In this document: piece by piece, positions 9,397 through 20,103 of the stretch
Numbering within the stretch: position 1 is the first letter of the stretch
How the letters are laid out: each line of letters opens with the position of its first letter
From: Prototheca cutis
Lineage: Eukaryota; Chlorophyta; Trebouxiophyceae; Chlorellales; Chlorellaceae
Length of the DNA: 64,000 nucleotides
Direction of reading: 5' to 3'
Assembly: GCA_002897115.2 (NCBI GenBank)
Contig: BCIH01000001.1
Coordinates: forward strand, 425,010-489,009
Position numbers and translations under genes: made by a program
Notes under the pieces: generated by a model
What the model was told of the DNA's origin: nothing
Database searches by the model: none
What the model saw: only the letters and a program-made list of their open reading frames with translations

Positions 9397-11142
9397 TCAC
9401 GTACGGTACCCACCTCCGTGATGATAAGGAGAATGCTGGTTCGGATGGTGGGTGAGCCTCGCCAGAAACGCAGCAAATGCATCCCAGTTGTCCACCATCA
9501 TATCGCCCATGCGCAGAAAGGTGATGCGGTCGAGACGGCCTGCCATCACGCTGCGCCCCACCGCGCTCTCCGCAATCTTGTCGAAAGCCGCGCGGTCGTA
9601 GCGCTGCAGCGCGTTTTCCCCGCCCAGCGGCACACCTGCCCGAGCCGCTGAAGCTAGAACTTGGCCCAGCAAGCCCTCCGGGGAGCACGCCGCCTCGACG
9701 GGGTGCTCGCAGTCACGCATCTCCACACACGTAAAGCTGGCTCGGGCGCCGTGCCGGGCCAGCACGCTCATCAGCGCCGCGTAGCCGTCGCGGTGCCGCG
9801 TGTTGTACACGCCTGCTGTGAGCTCGGCCGCGTGTGCCCTCGTCGTGTACCACCAGTGCACGCCCGCCAGCTTGACACCCAACGGCGCCGCCGGCCGGAA
9901 CCGGACCAGCCGGCTCGCCCTCGGCAGTTGGGCGGCAGGTGTTGTCGGCAGGGATGAACCCGACGACGACGACGCCCCCCCGCGCATGGGGGGAGCGCCG
10001 GGCCAATACCACAACAGACTGCCGTCGTCCTCTTCGCTGTCCCAGGGAATGGACCCATCGCCGCCTCCGGCTTGCAGGTGCAGGGGCGGGTCCCACGGAG
10101 AACGCAGCGCGCCACGCTGGGAGCGCCCCCCGCCCATGGTCCATGCCTGACCACCGCACCTAACATCGTCATCATCCACGGCCCGCGGCCATCCCGGCGC
10201 CGTCAGCACCTCCCGTGCTGCCCCCAGGATGTCGTCCGCGTGCTTCAACAGCAGCCCCGAGTACCAGCCGAGGAAAAACCGGCCATAGTCGCTGTCCCAG
10301 CGGCCATGGACGTCGTGGAAAAAGCCGGTGTCATGGGCGCGGTAATTGTAGCCCCCCGCGTCGTGTGGTGCGCCGCGGCCCCACTCAGGACGCCCCGCCT
10401 CCTCGGCCGCCCGCGCCAACGACTCCAACATGTACGCGTCGTAGCATTGGAATTCGCCGACCCCGGGAAACCGCCAGCGGCCGTCGCCCTCGGGATAGCT
10501 GGGGTACCGCAGCTCGCCCGCCGGCCCCAGGCCCAGCGTCACTTCCGTCACCGCGCCGCCCAGCATGTCCCGGAACTCGGTGGCAAACGCCGCCACAAAG
10601 TCGCGGTAAGCCTCGACAGGCGTCCGTCCCGCCAGCACGCGTGCATGGTCACAGCCCAAGCTGAGACACTCGTAGTTGCGCACGCCCGCGCGATCGGCAT
10701 AGAAGATGTCCGGATCCACGCGTCCTGCTTCTAATACCCAGCTCGGCAATGGAATAGTGCACGTGTCGCCGACATTGCCCCCAGCAGCATGAAAGCTCAT
10801 GACGGCCTGCACTTTCAGGCCCTTGGCGGCCACGGCCTCAAACAGCCGGCGGTAGGCGGCCCAGTCGTAGACCCCAGGCGCGGCGTGCTCGACCACGCCC
10901 CACCACACGTCCACCATCACCCCCGTCACGCCTGCCGCGCTGAGCATCTCCAGCCCCACGGTCATGGCCCGCTCGCGGATCAGCACGGGGGCCGACACGC
11001 CGTCGCGCTCCAGCAGGCACACCGTGTCCAGAGGGAGCATCACGTACACGGGGACAGGGGCGCGACGCGCGGGAGGTGCCGTGCCCTCGCCCGCAGACCC
11101 GGCCTGTGTCGCGCCGCGACCCTCGCACACGCGCCGTAACAA
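9397..11142 (-). CDS. BAM: Beta-amylase (GH14)
   Basis: It releases maltose from the non-reducing ends of starch chains. The single uninterrupted frame of 581 codons begins with a short S/G/A/R-rich leader, then VPVYVMLPLDTV, the usual start of GH14. Visible motifs are GVMVDVWWGVVE, SFHAAGGNVGD (flexible loop), the catalytic-acid segment LGLGPAGELRYPSYP, the inner loop LTAGVYNTR and the catalytic-base segment GENALQRYD. The flexible loop has AAGG where most family members have QCGG. A low-complexity insertion of roughly 90 residues rich in D, G, S and P separates the KHADDILG helix from the VKLAGVHWWY strand. Both catalytic glutamates are present, so activity is expected. The lack of introns is unusual here. 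A short leader could be a plastid transit peptide, or an upstream exon may be missing. Confidence 0.95.
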   Translation of the reverse strand: MLRRVCEGRGATQAGSAGEGTAPPARRAPVPVYVMLPLDTVCLLERDGVSAPVLIRERAMTVGLEMLSAAGVTGVMVDVWWGVVEHAAPGVYDWAAYRRLFEAVAAKGLKVQAVMSFHAAGGNVGDTCTIPLPSWVLEAGRVDPDIFYADRAGVRNYECLSLGCDHARVLAGRTPVEAYRDFVAAFATEFRDMLGGAVTEVTLGLGPAGELRYPSYPEGDGRWRFPGVGEFQCYDAYMLESLARAAEEAGRPEWGRGAPHDAGGYNYRAHDTGFFHDVHGRWDSDYGRFFLGWYSGLLLKHADDILGAAREVLTAPGWPRAVDDDDVRCGGQAWTMGGGRSQRGALRSPWDPPLHLQAGGGDGSIPWDSEEDDGSLLWYWPGAPPMRGGASSSSGSSLPTTPAAQLPRASRLVRFRPAAPLGVKLAGVHWWYTTRAHAAELTAGVYNTRHRDGYAALMSVLARHGARASFTCVEMRDCEHPVEAACSPEGLLGQVLASAARAGVPLGGENALQRYDRAAFDKIAESAVGRSVMAGRLDRITFLRMGDMMVDNWDAFAAFLARLTHHPNQHSPYHHGGGYRT

Positions 11143-12152
11143 GCTGCATGGATGGTGGAGGTTTTGAATACAATCGTTACGTACACTGCCAGTGCTGGAG
11201 TCTTATGATGTCGCTCGGCAGTGCTATCTCGCTGGGTCCTTGGTCACGAATGTATGTGCCGGCCCCCCCAAACAGCATGCATCCCGGTGCAGCAGCAGCC
11301 AATCCTTCGCCATCAACAGGTACCTTTGGAGCTCAGACTCGGGCTTGGCAAAGGTGGACCGTAGACTGGGGGCAGCGGGCGGCCGGCGGTGCTCGGCCGC
11401 GTCCCCAGGGCAGCTCACGGTCTCGGACGCCACGCCCCGACATGGCCGAGGTCTGCACCCTCCCGAACGCGCCTGCAAGCGCCGCAATCCGTACGGAATG
11501 TTATGAACGGTGTGTCCACGGGGATTGCAGAGCCCCAGGAGGGATCCCGAAATCCAAAATGCCGGTCCACGGTGCCTTGTCCGTCACCCCGCCAGCTCAC
11601 CTCCGCTACCCGGGCGGGCCGGGCACAGCCCAAGCACCTTGAGCTGGGTCCGGCGCCCAGATTTGACGCCGCTCTACTCTCCATGTACGGCACCTGGCGG
11701 CACTCCGGAGGTCATGAAGGCTGCAGCCCGGGAGCTTGGCGGGTGGCTTCGCGGCAGCAACCAGCTCTTCGCACAGCCACCCCGGGCCCTCACGCCGCCT
11801 CGACTGGAAACGAATGGACCAAACAGGAATAAATGGAAGTGTGCCTTCGCTCACGACACATTTCCGTGTGGCATGGGCGTTTCGGCACGAGATCCGTCGT
11901 GCGTGGCAGTCCATGGATTGCTTGAAAATACGATGACCACGCAATTCCCGCCTTGACCCGAGTCCCAACCAGGGCCCCTGGTCGTGAACGGTCCCGAGCA
12001 TGCACCGCGCACATTGCCCGCGCATGAAGCCGGTGATCAAGGCATGACTTGCATTGGAAATTTTGAATTGTAGCGAGAGCTCGGTCTGAGGAATCAAGCG
12101 TTTTTTGCTGCCACCCACCCACCGTATTCGCGTGCCAGACTCTGCGACAAGT
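11143..12152. other. Divergent intergenic region (beta-amylase / bS21)
   Basis: It separates the beta-amylase gene (-) from the bS21 gene (+). Open frames on both strands here lack recognisable domains. The minus frame at 11606-12508 is partly a shadow of bS21. Promoters for both genes must lie here. Confidence 0.5.
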
Positions 12153-12527
12153 ATGCAGGCGGTGGCAGCCTTTGGTGGCCGCGCGGCAGCGGCCATCCGT
12201 GGTTCTGTTGCGGGTCTTGGCCCGTCGTCCCTGCTCCAGGAGGCGGCCTCTCGCGTGGCACCGGGCGCCGGGGCCTGCGCCGGCCAGACCCGGACGATCA
12301 TCAGCGTGGACGTCAAGGGGGGCAACGTGGACGCGGCTTGGCGTGCCGTGACGCGCAAGGTCACGGAAAACAGGTTGAACGTGGAGTGGAAGCGGCAAGC
12401 GCGGTTTGTCAAGCCCACAGAGGCCAGGAAATTGGCAGCGGCAGAGACCGAAAACCGGCTAGCCAAGCGCTCTTTCAAGGCCAAGCTGCGCTGGATCTTC
12501 CGGCGCAAGGCCAGGTATGCGTGGTGA
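12153..12527 (+). CDS. Ribosomal protein bS21, organellar (probably mitochondrial)
   Basis: It is a small-subunit ribosomal protein near the 3' end of 16S-type rRNA. The C-terminal half reads IISVDVKGGNVDAAWRAVTR, then KRQARFVKPTEARKL and a basic tail (FKAKLRWIFRRKARYAW), which is the bS21 pattern. The first 45 or so residues are rich in A, G, S and R with few acidic residues, as in an organelle presequence. I chose the ATG at 12153 because the targeting-like sequence starts there. An in-frame ATG at 12105 would add 16 residues. The AGGTATGC near 12513 could be a splice donor, so a short further exon cannot be excluded. A TGTAA polyadenylation-like signal lies at 12837-12841. Confidence 0.82.
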   Translation: MQAVAAFGGRAAAAIRGSVAGLGPSSLLQEAASRVAPGAGACAGQTRTIISVDVKGGNVDAAWRAVTRKVTENRLNVEWKRQARFVKPTEARKLAAAETENRLAKRSFKAKLRWIFRRKARYAW

Positions 12528-12977
12528 TGTGGACGTTATCACATGCTTGGGGGTTGGCATGGGGCCCTGCTTGTTTTGGTGGTCTTGCTTGGTGCGGGTC
12601 ATTCGGCCGGCCAGGCGCTCCAAAGGAGCTTTCACCCGCTGCATGGGGCTGCTGGACATGCATGCATGTGTGCATATGTGATGTGAGCGCATGAGTCATA
12701 TCAGAAATAATAATGCTGACGGCCCTCTCCATGGCATTGCGCGCAGGGGTTGCTGATCGGACGGACAGACCCTAAGGGATTGAAGCTCGTGCCATCACCA
12801 CGATTTTTCTTTTCACAGACTTGGTATCCTGCTTGCTGTAACACACTGCCCTCTCAGGGGCGAGTCGGGGGTACCGTCGAATTGACAGGCAAGCGTGCGT
12901 TCAAGAGGAGAAGTGCCTAGCTCGATAAAAGGGGGGAGGGGGATAGAATGATCAACATCATATCGACCTTATCATCA
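12528..12977. other. Convergent 3' intergenic region
   Basis: This holds the 3' flanks of bS21 (+) and the Hsp110 gene (-), including TGTAA at 12837-12841. No other gene was seen. Confidence 0.6.
12837..12841 (+). promoter_or_regulatory. Polyadenylation signal TGTAA for bS21
   Basis: TGTAA is the usual chlorophyte polyadenylation element. This copy lies about 310 bases past the bS21 stop codon on the same strand. Confidence 0.4.
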
Positions 12978-15403
12978 TCACTCCTGCATCTTGTCCTCGG
13001 CGACTGCTTCAGGCTCGGGGACTTCGGGCTCGGCGTCCATGGGCTCGTCGGTGGCGGCTTCTTCTGCGGCAGGCTTGTCGGCCTCGGGCTCCGGGGCGGG
13101 CTCCGGGACCTTGGGCTTGGGGGGCGGCGGGCGGCTGAAGGGCGCGGCCAGACGCTCCAGCAGCTCGACCTTCTTCACGCAGTCGGCCGCGACGAGCACC
13201 GGGTCGTCGCAGGGCCGCAGGGCAGCCGCTGCAGCCTGCTTCTCGTCCAGCCATGTCAGCATGGCGGCGGCCTCGTTGCCGAGGCGCTCGCGCTCTTCGG
13301 CGGTAATGTGAGCGTACCGCTCGTCCGTCGAGGCCGCGAGATCTGCGTAACGCGCAGCGGCGTCGCGCAGCGCGGCCGCAGCCGCCGGCGCCTCGGCCGC
13401 CTCGCGCGCGCGAAGGGCCACGGGCTCGCCCAGCGCCTGCAGCTCTGCCAGCTTGGCGACGTACACCTTTTTCGGCTGGTCCTCGCCCTCGTCGTACAGC
13501 CAGTCCTCGGCGGATTCCAGCGCAGCAAGCGTCGAGCTCCGCCGCGCCTCGGTCTCAAACGCCTCCCAGGGGCCCTGCAGTGACCCGCGCAGCGAGTAGA
13601 TGTAGGCCTCCACGGCGTTCTTGGCATCGTTGGTTTCCTCCTGCACCCGTGCCTGCAGCGCCATGGCAGCCTCCGTCTCGTGCAACGCCGCCAGCACCGC
13701 CGCGTCACGTGCGGCCGACGAACCGCTGTGCGGCACCGCCGTCTTCTTCACCCGCTTCTTCTGCGCCGGCTTGGCGGCGGCAGTGCCGGTGGGCGGCTCC
13801 TCCTCCATCGCTGCAGCGCCGGCAGCAGCGGCGTCGGGCTCGGCAGAGGCCTGGGGCTCGTCAGCAGCGCCAGCTCCAGCCTGGGTCTCGTCCCCAGCAG
13901 CAGCCTCAGCAGCCGCCTGCTCCTCCACAGAAACATCGACAGCCTCTTCTTCGACGGCCACGACGTTTTCGAGGACGACAATGCCGTTGAGGTTCAGGGT
14001 AACCTTGGCCTTGAGCTTGGCCGGCCCACCCGCGGCCGGGGTGGCAAAGGGTCCGATGGCGTAGCTCCCCAGCGCCCGGGGCGCGCCGGCCGGCAGATCA
14101 GAGTCGGCCGAGTACGCGGCCTCGATGGTGAAGGGCTCGGAGCGGTAAAACGTCAGCATCTTGGCGCTGGGCACCGCGGCGCCCTTGGCAAACACGGTGC
14201 TGGTGACGGGCTCGCCGTCCTTGGTCCAGCTAAACTCCACGGCAAAGGGGAACGAGTCCTGGACCTGGAAGTCACGGACGCGGAAGGTGGGGGACAGCAT
14301 CGCGCACTGCAGCGCCGCGCCGCGTGACACCGTCTCCGTGGCGTTGAGCGTGCGCCCGGGTTCGCGGCCAAAGTAGCTCGACAGCTGGCGCAGCACCGCG
14401 GGCACGCGGCTCGACCCACCGATGACTTCCACGACATCGATGTCCGCGGGAGTGAGGCCCGCACCCTCGACCGCCCGCGCCGCGACGCCCACCAGCCGGC
14501 CCAGTGCGTCGGCCGCGCCGGCCTCAAACTCGTCACGGGTGATGGCCCCGGCGACGTCGACGTCATCTGCCAGGCACTCGACGGACAGGTGCGTCTCGGG
14601 GTTGGTGGTCAGCACTTTCTTTGCCTTCTCGCATGCGGTGCGCAGGCGGTAGCACGCCCGTGCATTGCTGCGGATCGACAGCTTGTACTTTGCCTCAAAC
14701 TCCGTCAGGAAGTGCTCAAACAGGACGTTGTCCAGGTTGCGGCCGCCCAAGTCGCGGTCCCATGCGCTTGACAGGACGGACAGCTGTCCCTTTTGCATCG
14801 CGACCACGCAGGCCTGCGTGGCAGAGTAGCCCACGTCCACAAATACCACGCGCAGCGGCTTGTCGGCCGGCAGATCGGTCTTGTAGATGCCCCAGGCCAG
14901 CGCCGTCGCCGTTGTGTCGTTCAGCAGGCGCAGGCAGTGCAGCCCGGCCGTCTGCGCCGCGGCCAGCATCGCCTGACGCTCCGTCTCCGTGAAGTACGAA
15001 GGCACGGCCAGTACCGCCTCGGTCACGGGCGCGCCCTGCTCGCGAGCCGCGAGTTCTGCCAGGTCCACCAGCAGCGCCGCCATCACGCTCTCGGGAGCCA
15101 GCAGCGTCGGCTCGCCCAGGTACTGCACCTCCACCAGGCACCCGCCCGTCGCCGGGTCCTCCACCACGCGGTACGGCAGGTACTGCAGGTCAGCCTGCAC
15201 CGCAGGGTCAGTGAACTTCTTGCCAAGAAGTCGCTTGATCTGGGTCACCGTGTTGCGAGGGTTGGTTGCCATGGCACCGGCTGTATGGGGGGGGGGGGGG
15301 GGGNNNNNNNNNNNNNNNNNNNNNNNNNNNNNNNNNNNNNNNNNNNNNNNNNNNNNNNNNNNNNNNNNNNNNNNNNNNNNNNNNNNNNNNNNNNNNNNNN
15401 NNN

Positions 15404-15437
<34 letters not shown>

Positions 15438-15907
15438 CAGTGTGAGACCAGGCACATCATGGGGCTTCTAACACACCCAGGTCAATAACCAGCCCATCAG
15501 CAGCATGCACGACATGGCTGGGCACCACTCCATTCCCAATCATCATGAGGCCGTCCCACACAGCCTCCAGACCAATGAGGTGACCAACAAAGGCCCCGGA
15601 CGGGCACTCGGCAATACCAGGCCCAGCAGCAACTTACCGGCGTCCGTGCCGATCTGGCGGAGCTTGTCATTGAAGGTGACCACGCTGGGAGTCTCCCTGT
15701 TGGATTCCTTGTTCAGGATGACATCCACGCCTGCAAACCCATGAGGTCGAGGGAGGTCTCGGACGTGTGGCCAGGCCCACCGCACGGACCTCGATCACCC
15801 GTGCCCAGTCGAGTCAAGCCCCAGCCCCGCGCCATGTACGTACCTCCCTTGCGGGCCAGGGCAATGCACGATGTGGAATCGCCCACGTCGATGCCCGCGA
15901 CAGACAT
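12978..15907 (-). CDS. Hsp110/HSPA4-class Hsp70-like chaperone (nucleotide exchange factor)
   Basis: Cytosolic Hsp110 proteins act as nucleotide exchange factors and holdases for Hsp70. Exon 1 (15907-15844) starts MSVAGIDVGDSTSCIALARK. Exon 2 (15730-15638) carries VDVILNKESNRETPSVV, and exon 3 (15280-12978) begins GAMATNPRNTVTQIKRLLG. The phases agree (1 and 1). Visible nucleotide-binding motifs are FVDVGYSATQACVV and VEVIGGSSRVPAVL. The substrate-binding half has an acidic alanine/glutamate-rich linker and a long helical C-terminus ending in glutamate/proline-rich sequence. These features, with the divergent start (DVGDS rather than DLGTT), place it in the Hsp110/HSPA4 group, not canonical Hsp70. 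The second intron contains the 100-N assembly gap flanked by G runs (C runs on the coding strand), but the exons are complete. Confidence 0.9.
15287..15303. repeat. Poly-G run at left edge of assembly gap
   Basis: Seventeen consecutive Gs lie immediately before the Ns, inside intron 2 of the Hsp110 gene (poly-C on the coding strand, next to the 3' splice site). Confidence 0.9.
15304..15403. other. Assembly gap (100 N)
   Basis: Exactly 100 Ns are bounded on both sides by G runs. The true homopolymer length is unknown and the 100 is probably a placeholder. Confidence 0.97.
15404..15436. repeat. Poly-G run at right edge of assembly gap
   Basis: Thirty-three consecutive Gs directly follow the gap, in the same intron. 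Confidence 0.9.
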
Positions 15908-16346
15908 GATCGCTGCGTTGTGCAGAGGTCAGCTGCTCTGTGGTGCCGTGCTATGGAGCCACGGCCGCCAGGGACAAGTCCTCCCAGCCTGTGAGCGAGC
16001 ACCAAAGAAGAAGTATTCCAGCACGAAAAAATGCAAGGGATTCCCTTGAATATGCTGGCTTAATGGCGCAGCGTGGCGATGGGTCAGCAGTGGCATGCAG
16101 ATGCAGCTTCTCGACTCTTCTTTCGGGTGGGGACATTGATGCCTCTTTGGGGTGGATGCCTCCCCCAAACAAACTCGGTGGGCGGCCACCTGCACCAAAG
16201 CCCACACGTCAAACCCAGGCCACCTCTCCTCATTCCTTTCTAATGCAGAGGCCTTGCAATGCCAGGAAACGGAGGGGAAAAAAGGTCAATTGTGACAAGT
16301 TGGTGGCAATGGCTGGCACGCGGGCCGTGCCTGGCAAGCAACAGAA

Positions 16347-16402
<56 letters not shown>

Positions 16403-16890
16403 AGGTAATATACATTTGGGCAAGGAAGCGCGGCTTGTCACGCGCCATGACTGTCGTCGTCGGAAACCTACGAAACAGTGCTCAAGCAGGCGGGCGGCGG
16501 CGGTCTGCTTCTATGGGCATGCCAGCAAAAGAGCCAGCCGGATTAATGTCCCAGGGCCGACACCGCCTGTCCAAAGGAGGCAAAAACGCATACAGGTACG
16601 AAGGGTGCAAGTGAACCGAGGATTCCATATCGCAGACGATCGATATCGTGCTTGTGTAGGGGGGCGAAGATCTGGTGCGCCACAGGCGCTGCCAAGCAGG
16701 CGAGAACTGGCCGAGCACCAGGGGGGGCGCACGGCATCCAGCGAGAAAGCAGCTATTGCCTACCTCCTCCGCGAGCTTCCAGCCGCCACACTGTCACTGC
16801 AGCGACCGTGTCGATGCTGGTGTGTGTGGGCGTTGCTCCTGCTGGTGCTGGACCGGCACGCTTCCACTGCCGTTCGGCCGCGCTGTCCGC
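15908..16890. other. Intergenic region between Hsp110 and DGD1
   Basis: It contains the Hsp110 promoter (minus-strand gene start at 15907) and the 3' flank of the DGD1 gene. A 54-base G homopolymer lies in the middle. No gene was recognised. Confidence 0.5.
16347..16400. repeat. 54-base poly-G homopolymer
   Basis: An uninterrupted run of G spans 16347-16400 on the plus strand. Its length may be unreliable in draft sequence. Confidence 0.9.
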
Positions 16891-19874
16891 TCAGTTTGCC
16901 GCCGAGGCCGGGGCCGGCGCAGCCGGTGCCAAAGAGGCCGACCGCACCGAGGCAACCCCCAGTGAGATGGTGGACGCAGTGCGGCGCTTGCTGTCAAACA
17001 GGCCGCCCTGGCCCGACTGCGAAGGGTCAAAATCGTCGAGTCGCGGCGGCGCATCCCGAGTCCGCACGCCCGCCCCCGCCGCCGCCCGCAGCGCCTCGAT
17101 CCCTGCATTGGATGTAATGTTGTGTGATGTGTTGGTCGGCGCCCGGCAGGGAGAGCAGGGCTTTGAATTGATTCCTCCTTTCAATTTCGCAGAAACCAGC
17201 GCACAGCCAGCCAACCAGCCAGCGAAATGAGCAGCACACCCTGTACCTGTGAGGGCATTGTGGATGGCGTACTTGAGCCCGTCGGAAGCAGCAGTCAGTT
17301 TCGAGGGCTTGAGCTCTGCGGGCCCGAGCTCGGTGGCATCCAGGAAGCGCTCCGTGGCGGCTTCCCAGCTGAGCTTGCGCGCCTCGTCCGGGTGCAGGGG
17401 CGCGGGGTCGTGGGCCATGGCATGGGCCAGCACCCTCCCAAACTCCTCGGGCGTGCGGTAGACCAGGCAGTTGCGAAATTCCGTGAAGAAAGCGTTGCAT
17501 GGCAGGTCAGCGCACACCAGCCACTTGCCCATGGCCAGCGCCTCGGCGCTGGTCGTGGCCACCACGTCGCTGGTCGACGGGTTGACCAGGCAGCGGTACC
17601 CCTCCAACTCCGAGTCCAGATGGTCCCGAGCGCCCCGAAAACGCAGTGGCAAGCCTCTCGCCTCCGCGGCGCCAGCGACCTCCTCCGCATCCTCGCCCGT
17701 CCCAAAGCAGTCCAGCTTGCCGCCTCCCAGCGGGCCCGGTCCAGCCGCAGCCACCAGGTCCAGAAGCTCCTGGTACCCTTTGCCCCACACCACNTTGCCG
17801 ATGAAATACGCGCCGCGCTCAAAGCTCATACCCGACGATGCTGCTGGGGTGGTGGTGCTGGCATCGCCGTCGTCGTCAAGCTCGGCAACGGCGTCAGACA
17901 CGGCAGCGCTATTGGTGCGTCGTCCGTCGACAGCTCCGCCGCTGTTCCCACACGTCCTGCCACTCTTCCCCCCAGCGGCGGCCCTCCGGGCAGCAATCCT
18001 GTTTCCGATTTCCAAAAACGTGTCGGGCACGCCGTGGACAAAGCGCGTGACCTCGCGCGGCAGCGGCTGCACCGCGTCGCTGAGCTTGACGACGCGGTGG
18101 CAGTGCGCGGCGCAGAGGATGGCATTGGCGTGCCGCAGCACGGCGGCCTTGGCCCAGCCGTGCTCCTCGCGCCGCGCGTAGTCGAGGTAATTCGTGTGCA
18201 CCACGCCCACGACGTGCCGAAACCGCGCGCTCCACCGAGCGCCGTGGTGGTACCAGGTCAGGTGCTCGGGCTCCTCCAGCACGGCCACGTCTGCCTCGTG
18301 CGGTGGCACGCAGGCCGACGGGTCACCCACAGGCAGGATGCTGCACTTCTCCGCTGCGTAGCGGGCAGGGTAAAACCCCAGACGGAACCGGGGGGAGAAC
18401 CCCGTCCGTGCCGCCACCCAGCGCCGCACCCATGCCTCCTGCTCTCCCGGGGTCGCAAACGTCAGGCCCTCGGGGAACACCCGTGCCTGCTCCGCGGGGA
18501 CGAGCCAGGGAACCAGCAGCGTCACCGCCCGTGAACCGTCGCGGGCGAGGTACGCTGCGCGCAACAGCGGGTTGACCGCCGTCCCCGTCCGCCACGGCAG
18601 ACTGGCCGTCGTCACGATCGTGATCCGGCGCCCGGGATCACGCAGGCTGCTCCTCCAAGGACTTGGAGAAGAGGTTGCGGTTGTGGTGGTGTGGGTGTTG
18701 CCGCCGGGTGTGGGACCCGGTGCCGAGGGCACCATCTCCCGTCCATTCCCGTCCGCAACAGCTGCCAGCGCCGCTGCATCCTCGGGGTCGAGCACCGAAA
18801 CGATGCCGTCGTCAGCATCCCGAGCTGCAACGCTGCATTGACCTCCACGGCGAAACAGGGCGCCCAGCAGGGACGGCCGGCTTCTGTGGCTGGCGCTGGC
18901 CTGGTCTCCAGGGAGGCCCAGGTCCGGCCCACGTTCCGCCAGCACCAGCGCCGCGTCATCACGAACCCCTGCCCAGGGCCCGGTACCCGTCGCCGACACT
19001 TGCTCGGGCCCTGGGCCCAAGCTTGCACGTGATCCAGCATGCCTGGCCGCCAATGAACGCAGGCGGCCCTCCAGCTCGGCAGCCTGCTCCGTCAACGCCC
19101 GCTTCAGCACCTGCATGTTGCGCTGGCAGTTGCCCAGCGTCTCCTGCGCCGCAGCACGGATGGGCGCGCCGAGCACCGAATCCAGCGAACGATGCCCCGC
19201 AGGTGCGCTGCCCACCTGCAGAAGTCGGGGTGATGCTCGGCGTTGGAGGCGCGCATCCAACCACGCTGTTTGCGGGGTAACACAGCCTCAGCCTGCCCCA
19301 GGGAGTCTGCCATGGCACTGGGCTCGCGCCCCGACAATTTTGCTTCCTATGATCTATGCAAAGACATTTCAGTCCATTAAGTTGATTAATACCGTTCTTC
19401 CCCTGGATAGCAACGGACCTTGAGTAGGTCTGGCTGAGCCTCCGGGGCCTCCCCAGGCGGCGCCTTTGAAGTCGAAAGCGTCCTGGACAGGGACCACGCC
19501 GGGCCCAGTCTGGAGGCCGGGTGATGCCCCACGGGCCTGTGTAGCCGCTGGAAATTGATCTCGGTGGAAGACCGCCGCATGCCGGGGCGAGGGCGCAGCT
19601 GGGCGGGGTCCCATGGTCCCCTGGCTGCCAGATCGTTGGCAAGTCGCTGGCGACCCTCGGCCAGTCGGGCCACCTGGCCCTGCGCCGTCAACATGAGCTG
19701 CTCTCCGCTCTTCCTCACACTCGAAAGTTTGTCGCCGACCCTTGCGAGGGACCCCAGGTTCTCCTTGCTGAGCGACCGGGCCAGGCGGGTGAGGCCAGGC
19801 TGCCACGCCTGCGGCAACACCGCCGGGTCCCCTTCCTCCGTCTTGGCCAGGACCGGCATGGGAGGCCTTTTCAC
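16891..19874 (-). CDS. DGD1: Digalactosyldiacylglycerol synthase, DGD1-type (GT4)
   Basis: It adds a second galactose from UDP-galactose to monogalactosyldiacylglycerol at the plastid outer envelope. Exons 19874-19419, 19215-17247 and 17102-16891 join in matching phase. The glycosyltransferase domain begins RITIVTTASLPWRTGTAVNP and continues with ILPVGDPSACVPPHEADVAV and EEPEHLTWYHHGARW. It then shows VVGVVHTNYLDYARRE, VWGKGYQELLDL and VNPSTSDVVATTSAEALAMG. Each is a DGD1 hallmark. The long N-terminal part (LARSLSKENLGSLAR, MRRSSTEINFQRLH) matches the DGD1-specific extension. A serine/glycine-rich insertion of roughly 50 residues lies before SFERGAYFIG. One N at 17794 affects a codon expected to be lysine. 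The C-terminal exon is low-complexity. Confidence 0.93.
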
Positions 19875-20103
19875 ACGGTCATGGCGAGTTTAAAAATTGA
19901 TGAAATACGGCTTGGACCACGTCAAAAGGCGTGCGCCCAGGGTCTGATCACAAGGGGAGAACCAAGTCCAGTTGTCGCGATCCGAGACGGAAAACGCTGC
20001 GCAGGTAAATGTTAACACGAAAACGAGGCACGGAAGTGCTCACCATCGCCATGATTGAGTTTGATTATTGAGGCCATTGTGAATTGTTTACACAGAGAGC
20101 CCG
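19875..20103. promoter_or_regulatory. Short divergent promoter region
   Basis: Only 229 bases separate the start codons of DGD1 (-) and the TPR/KIAA1143-like gene (+). Both promoters and both 5' untranslated regions must fit here. No specific element was identified. Confidence 0.5.

Noticed and set aside
11606..12508. 300-codon minus-strand open frame
   Set aside because: It overlaps bS21 in antisense and shows no domain; the plus-strand bS21 signature explains the openness.
15304..15403. Possible coding across the N gap in the Hsp110 gene
   Set aside because: Splice sites on both sides and conserved sequence across the junction show the gap lies in an intron.
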